From contig NZ_JADG01000004.1 of NCBI RefSeq assembly GCF_000518265.1, positions 682,001 to 746,000 on the forward strand: DNA of 64,000 bases, given 5' to 3'. Below, in pieces: positions 20,490 to 29,303 of this stretch. The position numbers were made by a program, and so were the translations under genes. The first letter of the stretch is position 1. Every line of letters starts with the position of its first letter. The notes below the pieces were generated by a model. The model searched no databases, was not told the DNA's origin, and worked only from the letters and a program-made list of their open reading frames with translations. Source of the DNA: Actinomadura oligospora ATCC 43269 (GTDB taxonomy: Bacteria > Actinomycetota > Actinomycetes > Streptosporangiales > Streptosporangiaceae).

Positions 20490-22376
20490 GTGAGGCCGAA
20501 GGTCGCCGGAGGGCGGGCGGGAGAGCCGTTCGCCCCGATCGCCGACTACGGGTTCCTGTCGGACTGCGAGACGACCGCGCTGGTCGCGCCCAGCGGGAAC
20601 ATCGAGTGGATGTGCCTGCCGAAAATGGACTCGCCCAGCGTGTTCGGCTCGATCCTGGACAGGGACGCGGGATATTTCCGGGTCGGCCCGGCGGGCGTCG
20701 AGGTGCCCGCCGCCCAGCGCTACATCCCCGGCACGATGGTCATGGAGACCACGTGGTGGGTGCACGGGGGCTGGCTGGTGGTGACCGACGCCCTGCTCAT
20801 GGGGCCGTGGCACCACGAGGACGAACGGTCCCACACCCACCGCCGGGCCCCCACCGACTACGACGCCGACCACGTCCTGCTCCGCATGGTGCGCTGCGTC
20901 AACGGGCAGGCGCAGGTCCGGCTCGACTGCATGCCGGTGTTCGACTACGGCCAGTCCCCCGCCCGCTGGGAGCACTCCGGCGTCGGCTACCACCAGGCCG
21001 TCGCGCGCGGGAACGGCGTCGCGCTGCACCTGACCACCGACATGAACGTCGGGTTCGAGGGCTCGCTCGCCACCTCCCGGACGCTGCTCAAGGAGGGCGA
21101 CGCCCGGTTCGTCGCGCTGTCCTGGAGCGAGCACGGGCCGCCCGCCACCTACGAGGAGGCGCAGGAGCGGCTGGTCTGGACCGTCCACCACTGGCAGCAC
21201 TGGCTCGACCGGGGCCGCTTCCCCGACCACCCCTGGCGCAGCCACCTTCAGCGCAGCGCGCTGACGCTGAAGGGCCTGACGTTCGCGCCGTCCGGCGCGG
21301 TCGCGGCGGCGGCCACCACCTCGCTGCCCGAGACCCCCGGCGGCGAGCGGAACTGGGACTACCGCTACACCTGGATCCGCGACTCCACGATGGCCCTGTG
21401 GGCGTTCTACACGCTGGGCTACGACTGGGAGGCCAACGACTTCTTCTACTTCATCACCGACGTCGCCGAGGCCGCCGAGGGCAAGCTCCAAATCATGTAC
21501 GGCCTGGACGGCCGGGAGGAGCTGCCCGAGGCCACGCTCGACCACCTCAGCGGGTATGACGGCGCGCGTCCCGTGCGCATCGGCAACGAGGCGTACGTCC
21601 AGAACCAGCACGACGTGTGGGGCGCGATCATCGGGTCGGTCTACATGTTCGTGCGCAAGCGCGACCGGCTGGACGACCGGCTCTGGAAGATCGTCGTCAA
21701 GCAGGTCGAGGACGCCCTGGACAACTGGCGCCAGCCGGACGCCGGGATGTGGGAGGTGCGCGGCGAGCCGCAGCACTTCACCTCGTCCAAGCTGTTCTGC
21801 TGGGTCGCGGCCGACCGGGGCGCCCGGCTCGCCCGGATCCGCGGCGACCACGAGCGGGCCCGCCGCTGGCAGGAGGCGGCCGACGAGATGCACGCCGACG
21901 TCCTCGCGCACGCGCTGGACGACCGGGGCGTGTTCGTCGCGCACTACGGTGCCACCTCGCTGGACGCCTCGGCGCTGCTGATCCCGCTGCTGGGCTTCCT
22001 CCCGCCGGACGACAAGCGGGTGCGCGAGACGGTGCTCGCCATCGCCGACGAGCTGTCCGAGGACGACCTGGTGCTGCGGTACCGGGCGGCCGAGACCGAC
22101 GACGGCTTCGACTCGGAGGAGGGCACCTTCACGATCTGCTCGTTCTGGCTGGTCAGCGCACTGGTGATGATCGGCGAGGTGGAGCGGGCGAAGGCCCTGT
22201 GCGAGAAGCTGCTGAGCTACGCCAGCCCGCTGCAGCTCTACGCCGAGGAGATCGACCCGCACACCGGACGCCACCTGGGCAACTTCCCTCAGGCGTTCAC
22301 CCACCTGGCCCTGATCAACGCCGTGATGCAGGTGATCCAGGCCGAGCAGCGCGAGAGCGAACCCGGCCTCGCCTGA
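20490..22376 (+). CDS. GH15 glucoamylase/trehalase-like glycoside hydrolase
   Basis: This 628-residue protein has an N-terminal beta-sandwich opening with FAPIADYGFLSDCETTALVAPSGNIEWMCLP. An (alpha/alpha)6 barrel follows with GGERNWDYRYTWIRDSTMALWAFYTLGY (about residues 285-312) and the second catalytic-acid region EEGTFTICSFWLVSALVMIGE (about 540-560). Actinobacterial homologues include trehalases and 1,4-alpha-glucosidases, so trehalose or maltooligosaccharide hydrolysis is likely. There is no signal peptide, so it is cytoplasmic. GTG at 20490 is chosen for the strong AGGAGG seven nt upstream and because homology starts right after it. Confidence 0.9.
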   Translation: MRPKVAGGRAGEPFAPIADYGFLSDCETTALVAPSGNIEWMCLPKMDSPSVFGSILDRDAGYFRVGPAGVEVPAAQRYIPGTMVMETTWWVHGGWLVVTDALLMGPWHHEDERSHTHRRAPTDYDADHVLLRMVRCVNGQAQVRLDCMPVFDYGQSPARWEHSGVGYHQAVARGNGVALHLTTDMNVGFEGSLATSRTLLKEGDARFVALSWSEHGPPATYEEAQERLVWTVHHWQHWLDRGRFPDHPWRSHLQRSALTLKGLTFAPSGAVAAAATTSLPETPGGERNWDYRYTWIRDSTMALWAFYTLGYDWEANDFFYFITDVAEAAEGKLQIMYGLDGREELPEATLDHLSGYDGARPVRIGNEAYVQNQHDVWGAIIGSVYMFVRKRDRLDDRLWKIVVKQVEDALDNWRQPDAGMWEVRGEPQHFTSSKLFCWVAADRGARLARIRGDHERARRWQEAADEMHADVLAHALDDRGVFVAHYGATSLDASALLIPLLGFLPPDDKRVRETVLAIADELSEDDLVLRYRAAETDDGFDSEEGTFTICSFWLVSALVMIGEVERAKALCEKLLSYASPLQLYAEEIDPHTGRHLGNFPQAFTHLALINAVMQVIQAEQRESEPGLA

Positions 22377-22387
22377 CCGAGGAGTGA

Positions 22388-22421
22388 GGGCCGGGGCGGA
22401 CGACCACGTCCGCCCCGGCCC
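22388..22421. terminator. bidirectional terminator between GH15 and 5'-nucleotidase genes
   Basis: A perfect 14-bp stem (GGGCCGGGGCGGAC / GTCCGCCCCGGCCC) has a 6-nt loop. On the plus strand TTCGTTCGTTCT follows it. It separates two convergent genes. Confidence 0.85.
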
Positions 22422-22445
22422 TTCGTTCGTTCTCCCCCGGCCGGG

Positions 22446-24305
22446 TCAGCCGGTCACGCGGTCGCGCGGGGCGGGCGTGAGGGTCGGGTGGGCCCGCAGG
22501 TAGGCGACGAACGCCTCGTGGTCGGGCTTGGCGTTGCGGTAGGGGTCGGTGAAGCCGGTCAGCGCCGGGAAGCCGTCCGCGCCGATCAGCGTGTAGGCGA
22601 GCGCCGCCACCCGGTACGTCCGGGCGGGGTCGAGGGGCTTGCCGTCGACGAGGACGTCCTTCACGTCCACCCGCTGCCCCTCGGGACGGCTCGCGTCGTA
22701 CCGGTACCGGACGTTCCCGGAGACCGCCAGCGGCGCGAACCTCCCCTTCTGCCACTGCTGTTCGAGCGCCTGGTGGATCTTCTCGCCGGTCAGGCCGACC
22801 GTGAGGATCGGGTTCCCGTAGCCGTAGGCGCGCCACGCCTCGCCGAAGGTGATCCGGCCGTCGGCGTCCCCGGCGGACGTGCCCTTGGCGAAGGGCAGGT
22901 CGGCGGCGAGCGGCGTGCTGCCCTTGGCGGGCTTGGTCGAGACGAGCGCGAGGTCGGCGCGGCCGGGCGCGGTCTTCCCGGCCTCCCAGTACTGGACGTC
23001 GGCGGCGAGGTCGCCGAGCGTGCTCTCACCGCTCACGTTCGCGGCGCGGGTGAAGTCGCCGGTCTGGGCGGCGAGCGGCTCGGCGGCACGGCGGTCGCCC
23101 CGGGCCGTCCAGTAGTCGGCGATGCGCTGGACCTCGGGGTCGGGCGCGATGTCGCGCGTCACCGGGTGGTTCACCGACGTGGTCGCGGACCGGTCGACCT
23201 CGCCGGTGCGCGCGTCCAGCTTCAGGTCGATCTCGCTGATCAGACGCCCGTGGTTCAGGCCCTCGATGACCGGGCGCGGCCGGCCCTCCGGGTCGGGCAG
23301 CGAGCAGTTGAAGCCCGCGTGCCAGTGCCCGGTGACGATCGCGTCGATGTCCGGCGACGCCTGCTTCGCGAAGTCGATAACCGGACCGGACGGCTTGTCG
23401 CAGGCGTTGAACCCGCCCGCGGCCGTCCCGCCGTCGTGCACGTTCGCCACGATCGCGCGAACACCGCGCTTCCGCAGCTCGGCGGCGTACCGGTTCGCGG
23501 TCTCCAGCAGCGGGAGCGAGCGCAGGCCGGGCTGGTAGGACGTGCTGCCGACCGGCGCGTCCGGGACGGTCAGGTTGATGAACCCGACGGGCAGCTTCCT
23601 GCCGCCCGCGCCGCGCACCCACTCGATGGTGTACGGCTTCAGGATCGGCTTGCCGGAGCGGGAGTCGACGATGTTGCCGGTGGAGAACGGGAAGTCCGCG
23701 CCGTGGAAGCGGCGGCCGGTGGAGTCGGTGAAGCAGGTGTCCACGTCCCGCTGCCCGAACCCGGCGCAGCGGCCCTTCATCATGTGGTCCCTGAGGTAGG
23801 ACGCCGAGACGTCCAGCTCGTGGTTCCCGGTGGTGGAGAACCGGACGCCCAGCTTGTTCAGCACCTCGACGGTCGGCTCGTCGCCGAACGCGTCCACCTC
23901 GAACGGCCAGCCGCTGAAGTTGTCCCCGGCGGAGAACAGGATCGAGTTGCGCTGCCCCGCGCTCAGCCGCTTCAGGTGGGCCGCGTTGTAGGCGGCGCCG
24001 CCGACGCTCAGCTTGGTGCCGTCCGGCAGCTGGACCTGCCCGTTCGCGGCGTCGTTGTACGGCTGGAGGTAGCCGTGGAAGTCGGTGATCGACAGCAGCT
24101 GCACGTCCACCGGGGCCGTGGCGGGGGCCGCGAGGGCGGGGGCGGTTTGGAACGTTCCCAACGCCGCGGCGGCGGCCAGCGGGACCGCGAGGACGGCCCG
24201 AGGCGTCAGGTTCCGCCGCGCGGCGTTCCGTCGTGGGGTGGTCCGCTCTGAGCTGGCCCACTCTGAGGTGGTTTGTTGTGAGGTGGTCCGTCGTGCCGGT
24301 CGCAT
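22446..24305 (-). CDS. secreted bifunctional metallophosphatase/5'-nucleotidase
   Basis: This protein of about 619 residues starts with a signal region ending near PALAAPATA, with a possible Tat-type RRNLTPRAVLAV. A calcineurin-like metallophosphatase domain follows: ITDFHGYLQ, SAGDNFSGWPF, TTGNHELD and VTGHWHAGFNC supply the dinuclear metal ligands. The C-terminal nucleotidase domain (about residues 400-619) includes RYRYDASRPEGQRVDVKDVLVDGKPLDP. The enzyme should dephosphorylate extracellular nucleotides to recover phosphate and nucleosides. A pentapeptide repeat lies before the signal core. The start may be later than 24305; conserved sequence begins at about residue 40. Confidence 0.9.
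   Translation of the reverse strand: MRPARRTTSQQTTSEWASSERTTPRRNAARRNLTPRAVLAVPLAAAAALGTFQTAPALAAPATAPVDVQLLSITDFHGYLQPYNDAANGQVQLPDGTKLSVGGAAYNAAHLKRLSAGQRNSILFSAGDNFSGWPFEVDAFGDEPTVEVLNKLGVRFSTTGNHELDVSASYLRDHMMKGRCAGFGQRDVDTCFTDSTGRRFHGADFPFSTGNIVDSRSGKPILKPYTIEWVRGAGGRKLPVGFINLTVPDAPVGSTSYQPGLRSLPLLETANRYAAELRKRGVRAIVANVHDGGTAAGGFNACDKPSGPVIDFAKQASPDIDAIVTGHWHAGFNCSLPDPEGRPRPVIEGLNHGRLISEIDLKLDARTGEVDRSATTSVNHPVTRDIAPDPEVQRIADYWTARGDRRAAEPLAAQTGDFTRAANVSGESTLGDLAADVQYWEAGKTAPGRADLALVSTKPAKGSTPLAADLPFAKGTSAGDADGRITFGEAWRAYGYGNPILTVGLTGEKIHQALEQQWQKGRFAPLAVSGNVRYRYDASRPEGQRVDVKDVLVDGKPLDPARTYRVAALAYTLIGADGFPALTGFTDPYRNAKPDHEAFVAYLRAHPTLTPAPRDRVTG
24236..24295. repeat. 15-bp tandem repeat, 4 copies
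   Basis: Four 15-bp units resembling AGGTGGTCCGTCGTG encode the pentapeptides RRTTS, QQTTS, EWASS and ERTTP. These lie in the N-terminal extension ahead of the 5'-nucleotidase signal peptide, or upstream of the gene if translation starts later. Confidence 0.7.
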
Positions 24306-24657
24306 ATGCCGTGTCCGTTTCGCCGGGTGCGGGGTGCGGGGGTACGGCACGCAGATGATCATCCGCAGATGACGCGCGCCCCACGCCGGAACCGACGGCG
24401 CGTGAACACCGGGCGGGTCACGGAGCGACACACGGCGCACATACCGACAAAAACCATCAGATGCCTACAGGTCCTGACAGGCGCTGACAGATGCCAACAA
24501 ACACCGCGTAAAGCCCAACCCTTCACCGTAACCCGGTTCGGAACGCGAAAGGCTGTCAGGTTTCGGCCATAACAACCTCGGTCATTCGGCTAGGCGCGCG
24601 CCAGAGATGAAGTTACCTTCGCGTTGCCCACCCCGTAACCGGACAAAGGAGCATCCG
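24306..24657. promoter_or_regulatory. divergent intergenic region with five phased 10-bp repeats
   Basis: The gap separates the 5'-nucleotidase gene and the secreted-protein gene at 24658. At 24451-24500 five successive 10-bp blocks end in TCAG, ACAG, ACAG, ACAG and ACAA, with a core of CTGACAG. Helical-turn spacing suggests cooperative binding of one protein on one face of DNA. The block TGATCATCCGCAGATG near 24355 is also partly repeated. No clear promoter was identified. Confidence 0.45.
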
Positions 24658-25335
24658 GTGGCGCATATCAGGACAACCTTCGCCATGGGCGCGGCCGCGG
24701 CCGCGCTCGTCGTCGGCTCCGCGACGGCCGCCACGGCGGCCGGAACCGGCATCCACGCGGGCTCGCTCACCGGGCCCCTCTTCTCGGGCAACGTCAAGGC
24801 GTCGCTGCTCGGGACCGCGTCCGTCACCACCTCGCTCGGCGGCGGATCCTGCAACCAGTCCACGATGTCCGGCTCGGTGAACTCCGGCGGCAGCGGCTCG
24901 ATCACCGCCGCGTCGTTCACCAACAACCCCGGTCCCGCCTGCCCGGGCGGCGGCGGCACCGTCGCCGTGACCGCCCAGAACCTCCCGTGGGGCGCGACCG
25001 TCGCCTACGACAGCACCCACTCCGGTGGCCGCGACGGCACCCTGACCCTCGCCAGCTTCAAGGTCAAGGCCGTCGCCAGCATCCTCGGCGGGATCACCTG
25101 CTACTACGGCGGCACCGTGACCGCCAACGGCTACAACCCCAACAACGCCTCCCGGCCCGACACCACCGTCAACCAGGCCCAGGTCAAGCTGAACAACGTC
25201 TCGATCGGCGTCCAGTCCGGCGGCAGCTTCCTCTGCCCGTCCACGGCCACCGTCACCGCCGCGTACCAGCTCCTGGGCGAGAGCTCGCCCGGATCCGGCT
25301 CGTACACCACCCAGCTGTGGATCGCGGCCTCCTGA
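24658..25335 (+). CDS. secreted protein of unknown function
   Basis: This 225-residue precursor has a Sec signal peptide (RTTFAMGAAAAALVVGSATAATAAGTG). The mature part of about 195 residues is rich in Gly, Ser, Thr and Asn and predicted to be all-beta. Four mature cysteines (GGSCNQS, GPACPGG, ITCYYGG, SFLCPST) could form two disulfides. GTG at 24658 follows AAAGGAG with 6-nt spacing. I do not recognise a domain with an assigned role; similar secreted proteins of unknown function are common in actinomycetes. A strong terminator follows. Confidence 0.75.
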   Translation: MAHIRTTFAMGAAAAALVVGSATAATAAGTGIHAGSLTGPLFSGNVKASLLGTASVTTSLGGGSCNQSTMSGSVNSGGSGSITAASFTNNPGPACPGGGGTVAVTAQNLPWGATVAYDSTHSGGRDGTLTLASFKVKAVASILGGITCYYGGTVTANGYNPNNASRPDTTVNQAQVKLNNVSIGVQSGGSFLCPSTATVTAAYQLLGESSPGSGSYTTQLWIAAS

Positions 25336-25415
25336 CCGTCCGCCTCCCGTCCCGCCACGTCCCGCGGCAGGCGCGCCCACCCCGCCTTGACCCCAGGCGC
25401 GCCGGATGAAACGAA

Positions 25416-25446
25416 GGGGCCGTCTCCCCCAAAGGGAGACGGCCCC
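25416..25446. terminator. bidirectional terminator
   Basis: A perfect 13-bp stem (GGGGCCGTCTCCC / GGGAGACGGCCCC) with a 5-nt loop lies between the convergent secreted-protein gene and glyS. It can serve both. Confidence 0.85.
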
Positions 25447-25489
25447 TGTCACGTTCGCCCGCGTCGCGCGCGGGGTGCCGGTCGCGGCG

Positions 25490-26878
25490 TCAGCAGCCGA
25501 CGAGCTGGGCGGCGAGGAACGACTCGACCTGGCTCAGCGAGATGCGCTCCTGGCTCATCGTGTCCCGCTCCCGGACGGTCACCGCGTCGTCCTCGAGGGT
25601 GTCGAAGTCGACGGTGACGCAGAACGGGGTGCCGATCTCGTCCTGGCGGCGGTAGCGGCGGCCGATCGCGCCCGCGTCGTCGAAGTCGACGTTCCAGTTC
25701 TTGCGGAGCTGCGCGGCCAGGTCACGGGCCTTCGGCGACAGGTCGGCGTTCCGGGACAGCGGCAGGACGGCCACCTTGACCGGGGCGAGCCGCCGGTCGA
25801 GCCGCATGACCGTGCGCTTCTCCAGCTTGCCCTTGGCGTTCGGGGCCTCGTCCTCGGCGTAGGCGTCCATCATGAACGTCAGCGTGCAGCGGTCGACGCC
25901 CGCCGCGGGCTCGATCACGTACGGGACGAACCGCTCGCCGGCCTCCTGGTCGAAGAATGACAGGTCCTGGCCGGACGCCTTGGCGTGCGTGGACAGGTCG
26001 AAGTCGGTGCGGTTCGCGACGCCCTCGAGCTCGCCCCACTCCTTGCCGGAGAAGCCGAAGCGGTACTCGATGTCGACGGTCCGCTTGGAGTAGTGGGACA
26101 GCTTGTCCTGCGGGTGCTCGAAGAGCCGCAGGTTCTCCTTCTTGATGCCGAGGTCGGAGTACCACTGGAACCGCTGGTCGATCCAGTACTGGTGCCACTC
26201 CTCGTCGCTGCCCGGCTTGACGAAGAACTCCATCTCCATCTGCTCGAACTCGCGGGTCCGGAAGATGAAGTTGCCCGGGGTGATCTCGTTGCGGAACGAC
26301 TTGCCGATCTGGCCGATGCCGAACGGGATCTTGCGGCGGGACGACTGCTGGACGTTCAGGTAGTTGATGAAGATGCCCTGCGCGGTCTCGGGGCGCAGGT
26401 AGGCCAGGCCCGACTCGTCCTCGATCGCGCCGAGGTAGGTGCGCAGCATGCCGTTGAACATCTTCGGCTCGGTGAACGCGCCCTTGACGCCGCAGTTCGG
26501 GCAGGTCACGTCGGCCAGGCCGTTCGGCGGCTCCTGGCCGTGCTTCTCCTCGTACGCCTCGGTCAGGTGGTCGGCGCGGAACCGCTTGTGGCAGGACTGG
26601 CACTCGGTCAGCGGGTCGACGAACTCGCGGACGTGGCCGCTGGCCTCCCAGACCTCGCGGGCCAGGATCACCGAGGAGTCGAGGCCGACGACGTCGTCGC
26701 GGCCCTGCACGACCGACTTCCACCACTGGCGCTTGACGTTGTTCTTCAGCTCGACGCCGAGAGGGCCGTAGTCCCAGGAGGCGCGCAGTCCGCCGTAGAT
26801 CTCGCTGGACGGGAACACCAGGCCCCGACGCTTGCTGAGATTGATGATCGTGTCCATCACGTCGGAACGGCGTGCCAT
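25490..26878 (-). CDS. glyS: glycyl-tRNA synthetase
   Basis: This 462-residue class II synthetase of the homodimeric (alpha2) type charges tRNA-Gly. Visible elements are the N-terminal [23 protein letters not shown], two zinc-binding CxxC pairs ([16 protein letters not shown]), motif 2 [29 protein letters not shown], and class II motif 3 within [18 protein letters not shown]-terminal anticodon-binding domain follows. The ATG is preceded by GGAGAA. The neighbouring zinc operon, uppS and recO match the usual order in actinomycete chromosomes. Confidence 0.97.
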   Translation of the reverse strand: MARRSDVMDTIINLSKRRGLVFPSSEIYGGLRASWDYGPLGVELKNNVKRQWWKSVVQGRDDVVGLDSSVILAREVWEASGHVREFVDPLTECQSCHKRFRADHLTEAYEEKHGQEPPNGLADVTCPNCGVKGAFTEPKMFNGMLRTYLGAIEDESGLAYLRPETAQGIFINYLNVQQSSRRKIPFGIGQIGKSFRNEITPGNFIFRTREFEQMEMEFFVKPGSDEEWHQYWIDQRFQWYSDLGIKKENLRLFEHPQDKLSHYSKRTVDIEYRFGFSGKEWGELEGVANRTDFDLSTHAKASGQDLSFFDQEAGERFVPYVIEPAAGVDRCTLTFMMDAYAEDEAPNAKGKLEKRTVMRLDRRLAPVKVAVLPLSRNADLSPKARDLAAQLRKNWNVDFDDAGAIGRRYRRQDEIGTPFCVTVDFDTLEDDAVTVRERDTMSQERISLSQVESFLAAQLVGC

Positions 26879-27219
26879 GGCTGTTCTCCATCCGGCTGGC
26901 GGTCGGCGGGTGAGTTCGTCACGCGCCCTGCCGGTCGGACGGAGGGCGACGCGTATCCCCGTTGATCGTGCTCACATTCGTCATGCCCGGGCAGCCGCGA
27001 TGTTTCGCGAAGCGGCGCTCCGGGCAGCCCTCCCCAGCTTAGGGCACCCGGAAGGGCCGCTGAACTCGATATCCGGCCACCGGACACCGTGCCTTGGCCG
27101 GGCCGAAACCGGGCCACCAGGAGTTGGGCGGATGTCGGTTCGCGTGGACGTCCGCTTTACCGGCGGGGCACGCCGGGGGTTCTTCGATCCCGGTCCCCGC
27201 GGGCTGGGAGGATGGCCGG
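26879..27219. other. intergenic region upstream of glyS
   Basis: These 341 bp lie between divergent genes. On the minus strand TTCAGC (27064-27059), a 17-bp spacer and TAAGCT (27041-27036) form a possible glyS promoter, giving a leader of about 160 nt. I saw no recognisable T-box or other riboswitch pattern and no convincing ORF. Confidence 0.35.
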
Positions 27220-27498
27220 ATGATCGCGATCACCCGGTTCCGCGTCCCCGCCGAGCGCGCGGAGGGCTTCGCCGCCGAGATGACGGCCGTCCTGTCCGAG
27301 CTGGCCGCCGGGCCGGGGCACCGCGCGGGACGGCTCGCCCGCACCGTGGACGACCCGGAGCTGTGGGCGCTGATCACCGAGTGGGACGGCGCGGGTTTCT
27401 ACCGCCGCGCCCTCGGCGCCCCCACGATCCGGATGCGTCTCATCCCCCTCGCCGCCATGGCGATCGACGAGCCCGGCGCCTACGAGGAGGTCCTCTAG
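27220..27498 (+). CDS. ABM-type (antibiotic biosynthesis monooxygenase fold) small protein
   Basis: This 92-residue ferredoxin-like-fold protein has the ABM layout: ITRFRVPAERAEGFAAEMTAVLSELAAGPGHRAGRLARTVDDPELWALITEWDG, then a short helix and RMRLIPLAAM. Such dimers include cofactor-free monooxygenases and heme-degrading enzymes, but many have no known activity. Nothing here indicates a substrate. The start follows GGGAGGA with about 6-nt spacing. It is transcribed towards the zinc operon but ends about 85 bp before the Zur box. Confidence 0.7.
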   Translation: MIAITRFRVPAERAEGFAAEMTAVLSELAAGPGHRAGRLARTVDDPELWALITEWDGAGFYRRALGAPTIRMRLIPLAAMAIDEPGAYEEVL

Positions 27499-27583
27499 GA
27501 CGGGCCTGCGGGACGGGCCTGCACGACGGGCCCGTAGGACGACCCGGGCGCCTGTTGCGTCCGCCACATCCGCGATGACGGTT

Positions 27584-27612
27584 TTGACAACCGTTTTCAT
27601 TTTGTCCAGACT
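27584..27612 (+). promoter_or_regulatory. Zur box overlapping the znuA promoter
   Basis: TTGACA (27584-27589), a 17-bp spacer and CAGACT (27607-27612) form a promoter. The near-palindrome TGACAACCGTTTTCA (27585-27599; 7-1-7, one mismatch) matches the TGAAAAC-type half-sites of actinobacterial Zur operators and covers the -35 and part of the spacer. Zinc-loaded Zur bound here would block RNA polymerase. The GTG at 27619 is 6 nt after the -10, so the message is probably leaderless. Confidence 0.75.
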
Positions 27613-27618
27613 TGTGGC

Positions 27619-28560
27619 GTGCTCACGTTCTCTTCCTCCCGGCGTGCCCGGCGGCGCGCGCTCCCCCTGACCGCCATCGCCCTCGCGGGCGCCCTCGGCC
27701 TGTCCGCCTGCGGTTCCGGAGACGGCGGGAGCGGCGGCCGGACGAAGGTCGTCGCGAGCTTCTACCCGATGGCGTGGCTCGCCGAGCGGATCGGCGGCGA
27801 CACGGTCAAGGTCGAGACGCTGACCAAGCCGGGCGCCGAGCCGCACGACCTGGAGCTCACCCCCCGGCAGATCGCCGACGTGCAGAGTGCCGACCTCACG
27901 CTGTACATCAAGGGCGTCCAGCCCGCCGTGGACGACGCGGTCGACAAGCGCGCCAAGCACAAGTCGTTCGACGCCGTGACCGCGGTCAAGACCCTCCCCG
28001 CCCACGACCTGGGCGAGGAGGAGGGGCACGACCACGCCGACTACGACCCGCACGTCTGGGTCGACCCCGGACGCATGGCCGCCATCGCCAAGGGCGTCGG
28101 CGACCACCTGGCCACCGCCGACCCCGACCACGCGGCCGACTACCGGACCCGCACGGACGCGCTGGTCAAGCAGATCAGCGCCCTGGACACCGCGTTCCAG
28201 GACGGCCTGAAGACCTGCAAGCGCAGGACGATCGTGACCTCGCACGCCGCGTTCGGCTACCTGGCCGACCACTACGGCCTCACGCAGGTCCCGATCGCGG
28301 GCGTCGACCCGAACGCCGAGCCGTCGCCGAAGCGGCTCGCGCAGCTCACCGACCAGGTCCGGTCCAGCGGGGCTACCACGGTGTTCACCGAGACGCTGGT
28401 CAGCCCGAAGGTCGCCGACGCCCTCGCCCGTGAGGCGGGCGGCGTGAAGACGGCCGTCCTCGACCCGGTCGAGGGCGTGAAGCCGGGCTCGTCCGACGAC
28501 TACCTGTCGATCCTGCGCCACGACCTCGACATCCTCCGTCCCGCCCTGGAGTGCTCGTGA
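27619..28560 (+). CDS. znuA: zinc ABC transporter substrate-binding lipoprotein
   Basis: This 313-residue cluster A-I metal-binding protein has a lipobox at LGLSACGSG. Zinc ligands are expected in GAEPHDLELTP (first His), the His/Asp-rich segment EEEGHDHADYDPHVW, TSHAAFGYLADHYG and the late Asp in VLDPVEGV. It delivers zinc to the ZnuB/ZnuC channel. It is the first gene of znuA-znuC-znuB-zur; all junctions overlap by 4 bp, so the operon is tightly coupled. Manganese transport by homologues is possible, but the adjacent zur gene and Zur box argue for zinc. Confidence 0.93.
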   Translation: MLTFSSSRRARRRALPLTAIALAGALGLSACGSGDGGSGGRTKVVASFYPMAWLAERIGGDTVKVETLTKPGAEPHDLELTPRQIADVQSADLTLYIKGVQPAVDDAVDKRAKHKSFDAVTAVKTLPAHDLGEEEGHDHADYDPHVWVDPGRMAAIAKGVGDHLATADPDHAADYRTRTDALVKQISALDTAFQDGLKTCKRRTIVTSHAAFGYLADHYGLTQVPIAGVDPNAEPSPKRLAQLTDQVRSSGATTVFTETLVSPKVADALAREAGGVKTAVLDPVEGVKPGSSDDYLSILRHDLDILRPALECS

Positions 28561-29303
28561 CCCCGCCCCCCTTCGCGATGACCGCCGGACGCGTCCGCCT
28601 GGACGGCCGGGAGGTGCTCGCGGGCATCGACCTCGTGGTCGCCCCCGGCGACGTCGTGGCCCTCACAGGCCCGAACGGCTCGGGTAAGTCCACGCTGGTC
28701 AGGGCCCTGCTCGGGCTGCTGCCACTGAGCGGCGGACGCACCGAGATCTACGGACGCGTCCCGTCCCGGTTCCGTGACTGGGGCCGGATCGGGTACGTCC
28801 CACAGCGGCTCCCGATGGGCGGCGGCGTCCCGGCGACCGTCCGGGAGGTCGTCGCGTCCGGACGCACCGCCCGGCAGTCCCGCTGGCGTCCGGCGTCGTC
28901 CGCCGACCGGGCCGCGGTCGACCGCGCGCTCGCCGCCGTGGGCCTGACCGACCGCGCCCGCGACTCCGCGCACCTGCTGTCGGGCGGCCAGCAGCAGCGG
29001 GTGCTCATCGCCCGCGCGCTGGCGGGCGAACCGGACGTGATCGTCATGGACGAGCCGAACGCCGGGGTGGACGCGGACAACCAGGAGGCGCTGGCCCGCA
29101 CCCTCGGCATGCTGACCGGCGAGGGCCGCACGGTCGTCCTCGTCCTGCACGAGCTCGGCCCGCTCGAGCCGCTGATCACCCGGACCGTCCGGCTGGAGAA
29201 CGGCCGGATCGCCGCCGAGACCCGCCTCCGCGCCGCGACGACCGCCCTCGCCACGGGCGGCGCGCGGGCGTCGGAGCAGCTCGCGGAAGGGAGCGCGGCA
29301 TGA
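28557..29303 (+). CDS. znuC: zinc ABC transporter ATPase
   Basis: This 248-residue ATPase has Walker A GPNGSGKST, Q-loop YVPQRLP, signature LSGGQQQRVLIARAL, Walker B VIVMDEPNAGVD and switch histidine in VVLVLHELG. It energises ZnuB. GTG at 28557 overlaps the znuA stop (GTGA) with GGAG 5 nt upstream; a GTG two codons earlier is an alternative. The C-terminal 30 residues (TRLRAATTALATGGARASEQ) extend beyond the minimal domain. Confidence 0.93.
   Translation: MTPPPFAMTAGRVRLDGREVLAGIDLVVAPGDVVALTGPNGSGKSTLVRALLGLLPLSGGRTEIYGRVPSRFRDWGRIGYVPQRLPMGGGVPATVREVVASGRTARQSRWRPASSADRAAVDRALAAVGLTDRARDSAHLLSGGQQQRVLIARALAGEPDVIVMDEPNAGVDADNQEALARTLGMLTGEGRTVVLVLHELGPLEPLITRTVRLENGRIAAETRLRAATTALATGGARASEQLAEGSAA

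Noticed and set aside
26879..27219. Possible T-box riboswitch upstream of glyS
   Set aside because: I found neither a T-box-like conserved sequence nor an obvious specifier and antiterminator stem, only a weak promoter candidate.
27499..27540. Short GC repeats GGACGGGCCTGC after the ABM-type gene
   Set aside because: Only two close copies exist and the tract is short. This is likely incidental and does not form a convincing terminator.
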